Source: an uncultured Collinsella sp. (GTDB taxonomy: Bacteria; Actinomycetota; Coriobacteriia; Coriobacteriales; Coriobacteriaceae). From it: a stretch of 59,785 nucleotides of DNA. Positions 1-8,125 of this stretch are shown here, piece after piece. Every line of letters begins with the position of its first letter. Within the stretch, counting starts at the first letter, position 1. The notes beneath the pieces are model-generated. The model was given only the letters and a program-made list of their open reading frames with translations. It did no database searches and had not been told where the DNA came from. Location of the stretch: the NCBI GenBank assembly GCA_934654795.1, contig CAKUGT010000011.1, positions 1 through 59,785 on the forward strand. Reading direction: 5' to 3'. Made by a program: the position numbers and the translations under genes.

Positions 1-13
1 CCGCAGAACCCTA

Positions 14-77
14 CATAAAAGAAAAGGACCCCTTTGCAGAGGTCCTAGTCAATTCAAGGTGGCGGGGAAGGGAATCG
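14..77 (-). repeat. Duplicated tRNA-Phe 3' end plus terminator
   Basis: These 64 bases are repeated exactly at 200-263. Read on the minus strand, the unit holds the last part of the tRNA-Phe T loop, the T stem, the 3' acceptor strand and the factor-independent terminator that follows the tRNA. The copy therefore lacks the 5' two thirds of a tRNA and cannot make one. Such a tRNA 3'-end duplication is what integrases or recombination at tRNA genes leave behind, but no integrase is visible here. Confidence 0.85.
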
Positions 78-199
78 CGTCCGCGCGCTGCGCGGACGGA
101 CCGCTGCGGCGCTTACGCGCCTTGCGAGCTGCGCTGGCAAACGCTTACGCGTTTACTCAGCTCCGCGCCCTCACGGAGTTCGATTCCATGTGGGGGCCG
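78..199. other. Structured insert between the two tRNA 3' copies
   Basis: The 122 bases between the two direct copies have no convincing gene. On the minus strand they fold into several short perfect hairpins: AAACGC-GTAA-GCGTTT and GGCGC-GTAA-GCGCC, both closed by a GTAA (GNRA-type) tetraloop, and a GC-rich CGTCCGCG...CGCGGACG hairpin next to the left copy. GAGCTG and CAGCTC can close the first hairpin as an outer stem. Function unknown. Confidence 0.5.
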
Positions 200-200
200 C

Positions 201-232
201 ATAAAAGAAAAGGACCCCTTTGCAGAGGTCCT
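201..232 (-). terminator. Terminator of tRNA-Phe
   Basis: On the minus strand AGGACC pairs with GGTCCT around a loop and is followed by a T-rich tract (TTTTCTTTT). It lies 13 bases after the tRNA 3' end. An identical copy is at 15-46. Confidence 0.8.
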
Positions 233-245
233 AGTCAATTCAAGG

Positions 246-318
<73 letters not shown>

Positions 319-441
319 ATTTGAGGTGTGCCTTGTTTCAAGGCTTGATTAGTATAACCAAGGACGCGTTCCGGTCAACCGAGAATTTCAAAAAAGTTTT
401 TGAGCACAGCCTCGGTTCTTTAAATCGGCACGTCAGAGGCA

Positions 442-729
442 TCAGCCGGCAGCAAGAAGTTTTTCGCTCAGAGCCGCACGGGCAAACTCACTTGGCGTCA
501 TCCCCTCGGCAGCCGCCCGTCGACGAATGGCCTCCTTCATTCCCAGAGGAATCTTGACCGACAGCGTTGCCGTCCCCTCACCTGAGAGTGGGGGCCGTCC
601 ATGCACGATCCCACCAACGGCGTGTTCGCCATCCGGAAACTCTCCGCGCTCGTACGACTCGCACCACGCGTCAATCATTTCATCCGTTACAACCTGACCA
701 TTAGCGGCCGTATACGTCTTACCCATCAT
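442..729 (-). CDS. Ribbon-helix-helix antitoxin-like protein
   Basis: This 95-aa protein has a C-terminal half typical of small RHH/CopG-like DNA-binding antitoxins: a beta strand (ATLSVKIPLGMKEAIRR) followed by helices (AAAEGMTPSEFARAALSEKLL). The first half (KTYTAANGQVVTDEMIDAWCESYERGEFP) is of the type that neutralises a partner toxin. Two adjacent ATGs (729 and 726) can start it. It overlaps the end of a 20-codon reading frame that looks like the beginning of its lost toxin gene. Antitoxin role is inferred from fold pattern and context; the exact family is not identified. Confidence 0.7.
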   Translation of the reverse strand: MMGKTYTAANGQVVTDEMIDAWCESYERGEFPDGEHAVGGIVHGRPPLSGEGTATLSVKIPLGMKEAIRRRAAAEGMTPSEFARAALSEKLLAAG

Positions 730-781
730 CGACCCCTTCCGTCAGGTGCTTTTTAGCGTTGGGATGGATCTCAACATCCAT
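719..781 (-). pseudogene. Remnant of a toxin gene start
   Basis: A 20-codon frame (MDVEIHPNAKKHLTEGVDDG) has a strong ribosome site GGAGGAG just upstream and overlaps the antitoxin start by 11 bases. Its first 16 residues look like the N-terminus of a small toxin of the kind usually 80-100 aa long; the frame then runs straight into the antitoxin start. The simplest reading is an internal deletion that removed most of a toxin gene and kept its translation start. It could instead be a leader peptide that couples translation to the antitoxin. Confidence 0.4.
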
Positions 782-839
782 GCATCTTCTCCTCCATCTT
801 ACCCAATTTCGTATGACGAAAGTCCGCTGTCGCCAATTC

Positions 840-1199
840 TTAAGCCGGCACGCGTTGGAGAGCAGGGGTCGAAACAATGATTGAAGGGCGCTCTAGTGCG
901 GCCCAGGCGCCGGGGCAGGAGCACATACGCCAGGGACGTACGTTTTCGTAGCGCGCGAGGATATTGCCGTCGCGATCGATGAAGGCGATGTCGATGGGAT
1001 AGGCCATAAAACACGTATGGACCGAAGAGCAGCGTGGAAATGCCATGACGAGCGGCAGACCGTTGGCGGCAACCGGACACCGTCCCAGCATGCCGCGCAG
1101 GCGCACGGCAAACGACTCCGCCACCGCAAACTCGGCCGGCGTCCAGCCCAGCCTATTGAGTGCCCGCGCGTAGGCGATGTAGGACAAGACCGCGGTCAC
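840..1199 (-). CDS. DUF192 family protein
   Basis: The 119-aa product carries the DUF192 pattern: RLRGMLGRCP, GLPLVMAFPRCSSVHTCFM, then IDIAFIDRDGNIL and a closing CSCPGAWAALE. DUF192 proteins are small beta-rich proteins of unknown biochemical role, often near pilus or export genes. The GTG start at 1199 overlaps the TGA of the upstream pseudopilin gene (GTGA), the usual coupling arrangement; an ATG farther upstream would overlap it by over 100 bases. Last gene of the Tad operon. No signal peptide is seen. Confidence 0.8.
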   Translation of the reverse strand: MTAVLSYIAYARALNRLGWTPAEFAVAESFAVRLRGMLGRCPVAANGLPLVMAFPRCSSVHTCFMAYPIDIAFIDRDGNILARYENVRPWRMCSCPGAWAALERPSIIVSTPALQRVPA

Positions 1200-1672
1200 A
1201 TGACCACCCCCGGACGCCATGGATCGACCGTCACCGCGCGCTCGTGCGACAACGTTGCCGGTGCCCCCAGCGAAACGCCGGCGATGCTGAGCGAGCTCGG
1301 CCACGGCTCATAGCGCATGGTGCAGGTATAGGTCCTAAACGTGCCGGAAAGCGAAAGCAAACCGCCATCCGATGTCGTCGCACCCTGTTCGCTCGAGACC
1401 TCGATCAGCAAGTCATAGCCTTCCATGGCATGTTGGATCTGAGCCTGAACGGTCGCGGAAGCATCGATGGAGCTGCCATCGCCCTCCCCGCTCGGCGCCA
1501 CGGCATGTGCTAGCACGATATCGGGCACCACGCAATCGAAGCGTGCGACCGCACTGGCAAAGACCATGACGTTGTACACGATAAGCGCCAGAACCAGCAG
1601 GACGGGCGTGACCACGGCCATCTCGACCGTCGCCTGGGCGCGCTCCTCGCACAGGCGCGTGCGGATGCCCAT
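1196..1672 (-). CDS. TadE-like pseudopilin
   Basis: The 158-aa protein starts MGIRTRLCEERAQATVEM and continues into a hydrophobic segment VVTPVLLVLALIVYNVMVF. The charged leader, the Glu after the processing region and the single N-terminal membrane helix match TadE-like minor pilins of Tad/Flp systems. The rest is extracytoplasmic by prediction. The start is fixed by TAATG overlap with the upstream gene. It probably takes part in assembly or surface exposure of the Flp pilus. Confidence 0.75.
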   Translation of the reverse strand: MGIRTRLCEERAQATVEMAVVTPVLLVLALIVYNVMVFASAVARFDCVVPDIVLAHAVAPSGEGDGSSIDASATVQAQIQHAMEGYDLLIEVSSEQGATTSDGGLLSLSGTFRTYTCTMRYEPWPSSLSIAGVSLGAPATLSHERAVTVDPWRPGVVM

Positions 1673-3825
1673 TACGACCCACCGCCCAGGGCACCCGCCA
1701 GTGTGGTGACATCGACGGTAAGTGGGATGGAACCGCCGCCGGGCAGCGGAATCTCCGCAAGCGTGAACGTCGTGCCGCTGATGGTGCGCTCGACTTGATA
1801 TTCCAGCGCTTCGCAAAGCGCCTTGGGGTCGGTCACGCCCAACGGAATACTTCGTAGCTCGTCCTGCGCATTAGAAAGAGCCGTGATGTCAGACCCCGGG
1901 CTCTTGATGACATTGGCGGTGTCGGTCAGCACCGGCTTTCGCAGGCGCAAGTCGCACGGCTCCAAGCCCAGCGCCGCCACGGACGCCGAAACGGTATCGC
2001 CGAGCCACGATGCAATGGAGCCCAACGCGCCGCTGCCCCCTCCTAGGCCTTTAATCATCTCGTCCATAAGTTCGTCGGCCGAACCTTGGATGTCTCCGTA
2101 TCCCACAAGCAGCCGTCCCCAGACATCCATGACGCCATCGAGTACGCCGGCAACGCCACCCGAGCGCTCCTTCAATGTCGAGAAAAATCGCGAAAGCACG
2201 TTGTTTTGCGCCGTCGCCTCATCGGGCGCCAGCACCGCGGCAGAGATGGCACCGCGATCGCCAAGCCTGACTGCCGTGTTAAACGAAGAGTTGAGCTCAT
2301 CGGGGCTCGAGATGGCACCCGAAACCGCAAAGGCAACCACGCCGTTGCGACCGGGCGGAGCGATACGCGGACGCTCGCCCGAAAGCGCTTTAATGGCCTG
2401 GTCAAACGCATTGCCCGTACGGTCGGCTTCGTCCTCGGTCTGACGCTCGTGCTCGAGCTCCTTGTTGCGACAGTCGACGTAGTCCTCCAGGGCGTCTTTA
2501 AACTTGTCAAAGTGATACTCGAAGCCGTTTTCGATAGAGGTTGAAGGCGCCGCAACAGCACCAAGCGACAAAACGCCAAAATGGCATTTGCTGCATTTAT
2601 CCTGTCCATCGTAATCGGCAACCGAAGCAAATCCGCTCGGCATCCCTTTCTTATAGTTAGGGCAGGTCGTCCCGTAATGCAGATACGCCTTGTCATCGTT
2701 CACGCTCGTCGGCCACACCGCATCGGTATAGAGTTCCGTCGCCCGAACCTCATCAGAGTTGCGCGGCAGCAGCGGAATATAGGAGGAAACCCTGTCTCCG
2801 TTCTCGGTTATATGCGCCCGATCGACCTCCGCGCTCGCATAGGTATAAAACGCCTTACGCGCCGCAGACTCTGCCTTCATCTCGACACTCGAGCCGTGGG
2901 GCTTCTCATTTGTCAGACGCCAATGGTAGTAGTCCTTCGCGCGATCAAGGGCAACTTGGGGCTCCCACGTAACGCTCGATGAATAATGCGGATTTTGAAC
3001 ACCGGAGAGATCCGTTAGGCTTTTCGCACGCTCCCACATGCAAGAACAGCTGCCGACCGAGCCCTTGTCAGACCCACCACAATCCGCCAGCCAAGCACGC
3101 TCTTTAGCCTTCGCCGTGTCCTCAGAAGCCTTCCGCAGCTCCTCGGCCGCACACTCTAAATCATCTGATGTGTCTTTAATGGTATCGGTCGAGATCTCTG
3201 ATCCTTTGAGCGCAGCGAAGTCAGACTCGGATGTCCTGGGCACGGCAAGCGCCGTACCGGTATAGGTCACACTATCGGTATCCTGCGCCGACACCGCCTG
3301 CGTGGCACGCGCGGCGATCAGATACGGCAGAGCCGTCTCGATTTTCTGTAAGCCTTCCGATGCGCTTTTGGCAAACTTGTTGCGCGTTTTAATGATCTCA
3401 ATCCCGGTGTCGACCATATTGCCGGCAACCGGCTCGGCACCCGGGATGAGAATGGCGACCAGGCCCGTCCCGATCGTGGCAAACCCCGCCAGCCCCAGAC
3501 TCAAGATGCTCGCATCAACCACCGTGGCAGCCGTGTGATAGGACGACACTACGTTGGCACCCGCCAGCGCGCCGCTATCGGCCGCCACCTGGGTATCCCC
3601 GGCACGCGACATGCTCCATATCGCCGCGGTCGACGAAAACAACAATGTGAGCACCACTAGGATGACCACGGCAGAAGAAAGCGTGGTATAGGCGCCGTCT
3701 TCGATAAACAGATCGACACCGGCTCGACCCATAAAGCCGCCTCGCTTGCGATGGCAGCTCGGACGGTGCGTCAAAACGCGTCTAGACCAGAAACACTTAA
3801 TCCCATGCAGCAATCCACGAATCAT
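1672..3825 (-). CDS. Large TadG-like pilus-associated protein
   Basis: 717 aa from an ATG preceded at good distance by GGAGGGAG; an alternative ATG lies at 3732. After a basic leader there is EDGAYTTLSSAVVILVVLTLLF, a membrane anchor, followed by TQVAADSGALAGA, which resembles the DAAALAGA region of TadG-type proteins. A second hydrophobic stretch follows (FATIGTGLVAILIPGAEPVAG). The large outer part contains two cysteine clusters (CGGSDKGSVGSCSC and CPNYKKG...CSKCHFG) and long charged helices. It is much larger than the pseudopilins beside it and is likely the exposed minor component of this pilus. Function inferred from operon position and the N-terminal pattern. Confidence 0.65.
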   Translation of the reverse strand: MIRGLLHGIKCFWSRRVLTHRPSCHRKRGGFMGRAGVDLFIEDGAYTTLSSAVVILVVLTLLFSSTAAIWSMSRAGDTQVAADSGALAGANVVSSYHTAATVVDASILSLGLAGFATIGTGLVAILIPGAEPVAGNMVDTGIEIIKTRNKFAKSASEGLQKIETALPYLIAARATQAVSAQDTDSVTYTGTALAVPRTSESDFAALKGSEISTDTIKDTSDDLECAAEELRKASEDTAKAKERAWLADCGGSDKGSVGSCSCMWERAKSLTDLSGVQNPHYSSSVTWEPQVALDRAKDYYHWRLTNEKPHGSSVEMKAESAARKAFYTYASAEVDRAHITENGDRVSSYIPLLPRNSDEVRATELYTDAVWPTSVNDDKAYLHYGTTCPNYKKGMPSGFASVADYDGQDKCSKCHFGVLSLGAVAAPSTSIENGFEYHFDKFKDALEDYVDCRNKELEHERQTEDEADRTGNAFDQAIKALSGERPRIAPPGRNGVVAFAVSGAISSPDELNSSFNTAVRLGDRGAISAAVLAPDEATAQNNVLSRFFSTLKERSGGVAGVLDGVMDVWGRLLVGYGDIQGSADELMDEMIKGLGGGSGALGSIASWLGDTVSASVAALGLEPCDLRLRKPVLTDTANVIKSPGSDITALSNAQDELRSIPLGVTDPKALCEALEYQVERTISGTTFTLAEIPLPGGGSIPLTVDVTTLAGALGGGS

Positions 3826-4333
3826 AATCTCCCTCCAGCCATTCGGGACGCGATTGATACGAGACATCGACCTTGAGCTCAACGTAGCCGCCCTCGGCGG
3901 TACCACCCATAGCCTGCGCAAACGCACCGATCACAGGCAACGGCTTGACCTCGCCGGAAACGGACACGGACGAGACGCCACCCGCACCGGCCCGGCCAAG
4001 CTCGATATCCCACGACAACGGCCCGCCGGCATGAAAGATCGAAACGTTGGGCACTGCGGCAAGTCGGCGGCGGGTGAACTCCTTAAGATCGTCGTCCTCC
4101 GCCGTCGTTGTGGTCATGAGCCGCGCGGTCTCGGCGGCGGCAGACTCCATGACCGCGCGCGTATAGAGCAGGCACACCGGTTGCAGCGCGAGAAGGATGA
4201 GTGTCAGAAACGTCGGCAGCAAAAAAGCGGCCTCGACCGTAGACTGCGCCCGGTCCTCGCGAGCGGCATCAATACAACGCGATGTCCTTAGCGGCCGCAG
4301 CGGCGTCGATAACCGACGTCGAGGCAACGCCAT
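3797..4333 (-). CDS. TadE-like pseudopilin
   Basis: The core is REDRAQSTVEAAFLLPTFLTLILLALQPVCLLYTRAV, a typical TadE leader, Glu and membrane helix, followed by about 100 residues that end YDSWIAAWD. The start is uncertain. The first in-frame ATG is at 4333 and would overlap the upstream gene by 65 bases; the only closer candidate is ATT at 4273, which overlaps that gene's TGA (ATTGA). No clear ribosome site supports the ATG. The protein probably works with the neighbouring pseudopilins in the Tad machine. Confidence 0.65.
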   Translation of the reverse strand: MALPRRRLSTPLRPLRTSRCIDAAREDRAQSTVEAAFLLPTFLTLILLALQPVCLLYTRAVMESAAAETARLMTTTTAEDDDLKEFTRRRLAAVPNVSIFHAGGPLSWDIELGRAGAGGVSSVSVSGEVKPLPVIGAFAQAMGGTAEGGYVELKVDVSYQSRPEWLEGDYDSWIAAWD

Positions 4334-4487
4334 GGGATGCCGCCCGCTCAACCAGCGCCGCCAAGCGCCCATCGGTGCCGGCACGCCAAAGTCCCGCGAT
4401 CGCCAGCACGATCGATAACAGCGCCACCGTGACGATGGCGTATTCGACCGTCGCCTGGGCAGATTCCTCACGCAGGACATCATGCAT
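4269..4487 (-). CDS. Small Flp/TadE-like pilin
   Basis: 72 aa with the leader MHDVLREESAQATVEYAIVTVALLSIVLAIAGLW. The TVEYAIV segment with Glu at the expected site and one hydrophobic helix marks it as a Flp/TadE-like pilin. GGAGGG lies just upstream. The short outer part is alanine-rich. It could be a minor pilin beside the main Flp subunit at 5016-5249. Confidence 0.7.
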   Translation of the reverse strand: MHDVLREESAQATVEYAIVTVALLSIVLAIAGLWRAGTDGRLAALVERAASHGVASTSVIDAAAAAKDIALY

Positions 4488-4488
4488 T

Positions 4489-5052
4489 TCACGATCCCTC
4501 CTTTGAGTCCGTTGCCTGCGGGCTCAGGCGCACGGCGCGCAGACGACACGAAGCATCGCCAGCATCCGCGGCAATTGTCACCATATCGACCCAGCCGCGT
4601 CCGTCGCGCACGATGGCGCCCCACACGTTTCCCTTGATGTCGAGATAGCCGCTCAGAGCAAGTTGCGCCGTGGGTACCTCGCGATAGGCACGCAGCATAT
4701 CCGCCGCCGCTTCGGTCATCGGTCGGTCCTCGGACCATGCAAGCCGGACCGCAATCGCGTTGCCCTCAGGCGAATCCGTCGCAGTGCCAGACCGCTTGTC
4801 GAGCGTCCGCAGAAAGGTTTGCGCCGTGACAGCGACATCCGAATCGTCCGCATCTCGCATCTCATCTTTTTGAGACGCCACCGCCGAATCTGAACCCAAA
4901 TCGGAGGCGGTCCCAGGACGCTGCTGCCGCGCGGCGTTAAGCCCCCAAAGCACCGCCGCTATCGCCACGGTCAGGCAAGCAAACACCAGCAGCACCCCGA
5001 TGGGGCGCTCGCCCTCTACAGGCTGTTGATGCCCTCGCTGATAGCGTTCCAT
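4489..5052 (-). CDS. Single-pass membrane protein of the Tad operon
   Basis: 187 aa, not recognised as a named family. A short basic cytoplasmic start (MERYQRGHQQ) is followed by one membrane helix (IGVLLVFACLTVAIAAVLWGL, about residues 18-38) and a soluble domain of about 140 residues outside. The gene overlaps the end of the Flp pilin gene by 37 bases and ends one base before the next start region, so it is in the pilus operon. A role in pilus assembly is inferred only from position. Confidence 0.65.
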   Translation of the reverse strand: MERYQRGHQQPVEGERPIGVLLVFACLTVAIAAVLWGLNAARQQRPGTASDLGSDSAVASQKDEMRDADDSDVAVTAQTFLRTLDKRSGTATDSPEGNAIAVRLAWSEDRPMTEAAADMLRAYREVPTAQLALSGYLDIKGNVWGAIVRDGRGWVDMVTIAADAGDASCRLRAVRLSPQATDSKEGS

Positions 5053-5249
5053 AGATCTTGGACCTTGCCCTTAAATGCGACGATGGCGATAATCGCGATC
5101 ACCACGAGCACGCCGACCAAGATGGCATACTCGGTGGTACCCTGTGCACTCTCCTCCTGCAATAGTTCCTTGGCGCGCTGACGAACATGTGCCGCCCGGC
5201 AAAACGCCCAGCCCTGGACCTTGCCAGCAGCGTCAGTCATCGTGTTCAT
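5016..5249 (-). CDS. Flp-type major pilin
   Basis: 77 aa: a 30-residue leader ending LLQEESAQG, then TTEYAILVGVLVVIAIIAIVAFKGK and a short amphipathic tail. Cleavage after Gly with Glu at position 3 or so of the mature chain and a single long helix are hallmarks of Flp pilins, which form the Tad fibre. A GAGG-type site precedes the ATG. It sits between tadC and the other pilin genes, and is the best candidate for the main subunit. Confidence 0.75.
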   Translation of the reverse strand: MNTMTDAAGKVQGWAFCRAAHVRQRAKELLQEESAQGTTEYAILVGVLVVIAIIAIVAFKGKVQDLWNAISEGINSL

Positions 5250-5259
5250 GTATTCCTCC

Positions 5260-5901
5260 CTACATCATCCCGCCTGCTCCCAGCAGCGGGCCCAATATGG
5301 ACAGAAGCAACGCCGGCAAGATGAGCGTACCGGTGGGAATCAGCAGCTTGACGGGCGCACGCTCGATCTCGCGCTCGACCGCGGCGCGATGAGCCGCACG
5401 GATCTCGCGACTTTGAGCGGCCAGCGTCTCGGCAAGTGGGGCACCCAGGGCGAGCGCCTGCCCCACCGTGATGGCAAAGGTCTCGAGCGCTCGCACGTCC
5501 AAGTCGCGCGCGGCGGCCAACAACTCGTCCTCACGCGTGCCCACGCCCACCTGCCACGCCATGCAGGCTCGCTCAAGGCGAAGAGCCAGCACTGACCGGC
5601 GGTTGGCGCAGAAAATCTCAAGCGCCGCATCAAACGAAAGACCGGCCGAAAGACCCAAGCGAACAACATCGATCATCTCGGACACTTCGCCGAGCGACAC
5701 TCGCGCCGGGCCGCCCGCTCCAACCGCACCCTTCACTCGCGCGATCAGAGCATCGACCACCGAGCGACCTGCGGCAGCGACCAGCACCGCCTCGCGCTTG
5801 CAGGCCCCTGCGATCTTGCGTGCATCCGCCCGATCCAAACCCGTCGCGACAAATACGCTCAGGGCGCACAGGCAAGCCGCAACTGCAACCGGGGCGCTCA
5901 T
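5260..5901 (-). CDS. tadC: TadC, Tad pilus inner-membrane platform protein
   Basis: 213 aa. It has an N-terminal membrane helix (VAVAACLCALSVFVATG), a cytoplasmic type II secretion F domain (EMIDVVRLGLSAGLSFDAALEIFC...LGAPLAETL) and a C-terminal helix pair (LLIPTGTLILPALLLSILGPLL). TadB and TadC form the membrane platform driven by the TadA ATPase. The ATG at 5901 overlaps the TGA of tadB (ATGA), which fixes the start. Confidence 0.85.
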   Translation of the reverse strand: MSAPVAVAACLCALSVFVATGLDRADARKIAGACKREAVLVAAAGRSVVDALIARVKGAVGAGGPARVSLGEVSEMIDVVRLGLSAGLSFDAALEIFCANRRSVLALRLERACMAWQVGVGTREDELLAAARDLDVRALETFAITVGQALALGAPLAETLAAQSREIRAAHRAAVEREIERAPVKLLIPTGTLILPALLLSILGPLLGAGGMM

Positions 5902-6824
5902 AGCTCCACCCGCATAATGCGCCGGATAACCACCAGGGCAACGGCGTTGAGGGCAAGACCCAGCACCACAGCGCCCGCGCCGGCAGGCGTCGCAAGACCG
6001 CGACGAAAATCTGCCGAAAGCAGCGCCAACACCGCGCACATGCCCGCCGGCATCGCCGCGACCATATGCGCAGACATGCGAGCCTGCGACGTCTTAACAT
6101 CCAGGCGGCGCTTGAGCTCAATGCGCTCCCCCACCATGCTCGACGCCTCGGACAGTAAGTCGGCAAGCGGAGCGCCGGTGCGCTGAGACACCTTAAGCGC
6201 CAAGGTCACAAGCGAAAGACCGGGGGCGTCGATACGCACGAGCAAGTCATCGAGCGCGTCGGTCGCCGAGATGCCGCAATCGATCGCCGCCGCCACCCGC
6301 AAAAACTCGGTATGCACTGGCTCTTGCGCATGAGCGCCCACAAAGCGCATGCCCTGGGCCAGCGAATGTCCCGAGGCAAGCGACATGGAAAGTGCGGTAA
6401 ACGCCTCGGGCATCGCCTCTTCTGCATCGTGTTGCTCGCGCCGGCTCTCAAAGCCATCCCGAGCGGCACCAACGGCAAACGGAGCAACAAGTCCCAAGGC
6501 AAATCCGTGGGGCGATAACGACACCATCGTTAGTAAAACGCAGCAGACACCGCTCGATAGCAGCAGAAACGCCAAACGCCCCGAAGCATCTTCGATCACG
6601 AGGCCAAGGCGATGCGCCGGAGCCAGCGATGCCCACGAACGGGCGATCTTTTTCAGCAGATCGTTTTCCACCAGCTCACGCGGCAGCTTCTCTGCCACCG
6701 TCTCGAGCGCCTGACGTGCCAGCTCCGCCGGCGGTACCTGCGGCACACGAGGTTCCGCCCCGCACGCCGTCGCGACAGAAAGCCCTGCCAAGCCCCCTAC
6801 GACGAGGGGCACAGTGATCTCCAT
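5898..6824 (-). CDS. tadB: TadB, Tad pilus inner-membrane platform protein
   Basis: 308 aa with an N-terminal membrane segment, a central helical pair (LAFLLLSSGVCCVLLTMVSL, FALGLVAPFAVGAA) and the type II secretion F domain (EAMPEAFTALSMSLASGHSLAQGM...DLLSEASSMVGERIELKRRL), closing with two helices. It pairs with TadC to anchor the TadA motor and extrude Flp pilin. The start overlaps the end of tadA by 28 bases, so translation is probably coupled. Confidence 0.85.
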   Translation of the reverse strand: MEITVPLVVGGLAGLSVATACGAEPRVPQVPPAELARQALETVAEKLPRELVENDLLKKIARSWASLAPAHRLGLVIEDASGRLAFLLLSSGVCCVLLTMVSLSPHGFALGLVAPFAVGAARDGFESRREQHDAEEAMPEAFTALSMSLASGHSLAQGMRFVGAHAQEPVHTEFLRVAAAIDCGISATDALDDLLVRIDAPGLSLVTLALKVSQRTGAPLADLLSEASSMVGERIELKRRLDVKTSQARMSAHMVAAMPAGMCAVLALLSADFRRGLATPAGAGAVVLGLALNAVALVVIRRIMRVEL

Positions 6825-8125
6825 TCGTCCACCTCCTCTTGTGTGAGCGTCCCCGACCGCAGGCCTTCTGCGATAAACGGCGGCTCGCGGTCAAGCGTCC
6901 AGGTGCGCTCGGCGGCATCGAACGTCACATAGCGCTCGAGCTCTACGCCACCCGATGCGGCGCGTCGCACCCCCGAATACGAGGAGACGAAACGCCTGCC
7001 ATCGGCGTGGCGCTCGGACATCACGATGCCGTCGAGCGCCATGGCAATCTGCTCCTCGATGAGCTCGCTCGGCAGATCGATGCCATAACGTGCAAGCAAC
7101 GTCAGACGCACCACGGTCTCCTGTTCTGAACCCGCATGAAGTGTGGTGAGCGACCCGTCGTGGCCCGTGTTCATGGCCTGCAACATGTCGCAGCACTCGG
7201 CACCGCGCACCTCGCCCACCACGATGCGGTCGGGGCGCATGCGCAGGGCATTGGTCACCAGGTCGCGGATCGTCACCGCGCCCTCGCCCTCAATTGAAGC
7301 CTCGCGCGCCTCTAGGCGCACCACGTGCGGATGATGCGCAAACTTGAGCTCGGCAGAGTCCTCGATCGTCACGATGCGCTCGCCGGTGGAAATCTCACAT
7401 GACAACGCGTTGAGCAGGGTGGTCTTACCAGATCCCGTGCCTCCCGCAACCGCCAGGTCCTGTCGCAGCGACACCGCGCACGACAGCAGCTGCGCATACC
7501 AAAGCGGCAGCGATCCCAACCCCACGAGCTCGTCCAGCGAGCAGATACGGTCCGAGAACTTTCGGATGGTGAGAATCGGTCCGTCAATCGCCACAGGCGG
7601 AATCACCGCGTTGACGCGATAGCCCGTTTTGAGGCGGGCGTTGACGATGGGGCTGCGCTCGTCGATACGGCGGCCAAGTGGCGAGATAATGCGGTCGATA
7701 AGCACACGGATCTGCTCATCATCCTCAAACGCATGCTCGATGGGGTACAAGACGCCGCCGCGTTCAAAGAAAGCCGAGCGGCAGCCGTTGATCATGATCT
7801 CGGTAACGGTGTCGTCCTCGATGAGTGGCTGCAACGGCCCCAAGCCCACCACGTCATCCAAAATCTCGTCGATGATGGTCTCGCGCTCGGGCGTCGCGAG
7901 ATCGGTCGGCTCCTCAACATTGAGCGCCGCCTCCACCGCAGGACGCAATTCCGAGCGGGCAAGTGCCGGGTCGATATAGGCGCTGATACGCGCCACTTCG
8001 TCGTAACCCATGCGGTCCATCACGGCGCGCTTGGTGCGTCGTTTCACGGCGCGGCGACGCCCCGCATCTACAGGCGCTGCCGCCGCCGCAGCGCCGGCAG
8101 CCTTAATCCTCGTTTGCAGGCTCAT
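6797..8125 (-). CDS. tadA: TadA/CpaF secretion ATPase
   Basis: 442 aa. The cytoplasmic hexameric ATPase that powers Flp pilus assembly. An N-terminal domain (about 35-190, with [19 protein letters not shown]) is followed by Walker [10 protein letters not shown] (228-236), the Asp/Glu-box [10 protein letters not shown], a His-box region and [15 protein letters not shown] for Walker B, then TTLHAGS. All catalytic motifs look intact. ATGA overlap with the upstream tadZ gene. An alanine-rich stretch (residues 9-18) lies in the flexible start. Confidence 0.93.
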   Translation of the reverse strand: MSLQTRIKAAGAAAAAAPVDAGRRRAVKRRTKRAVMDRMGYDEVARISAYIDPALARSELRPAVEAALNVEEPTDLATPERETIIDEILDDVVGLGPLQPLIEDDTVTEIMINGCRSAFFERGGVLYPIEHAFEDDEQIRVLIDRIISPLGRRIDERSPIVNARLKTGYRVNAVIPPVAIDGPILTIRKFSDRICSLDELVGLGSLPLWYAQLLSCAVSLRQDLAVAGGTGSGKTTLLNALSCEISTGERIVTIEDSAELKFAHHPHVVRLEAREASIEGEGAVTIRDLVTNALRMRPDRIVVGEVRGAECCDMLQAMNTGHDGSLTTLHAGSEQETVVRLTLLARYGIDLPSELIEEQIAMALDGIVMSERHADGRRFVSSYSGVRRAASGGVELERYVTFDAAERTWTLDREPPFIAEGLRSGTLTQEEVDEWRSLCPSS

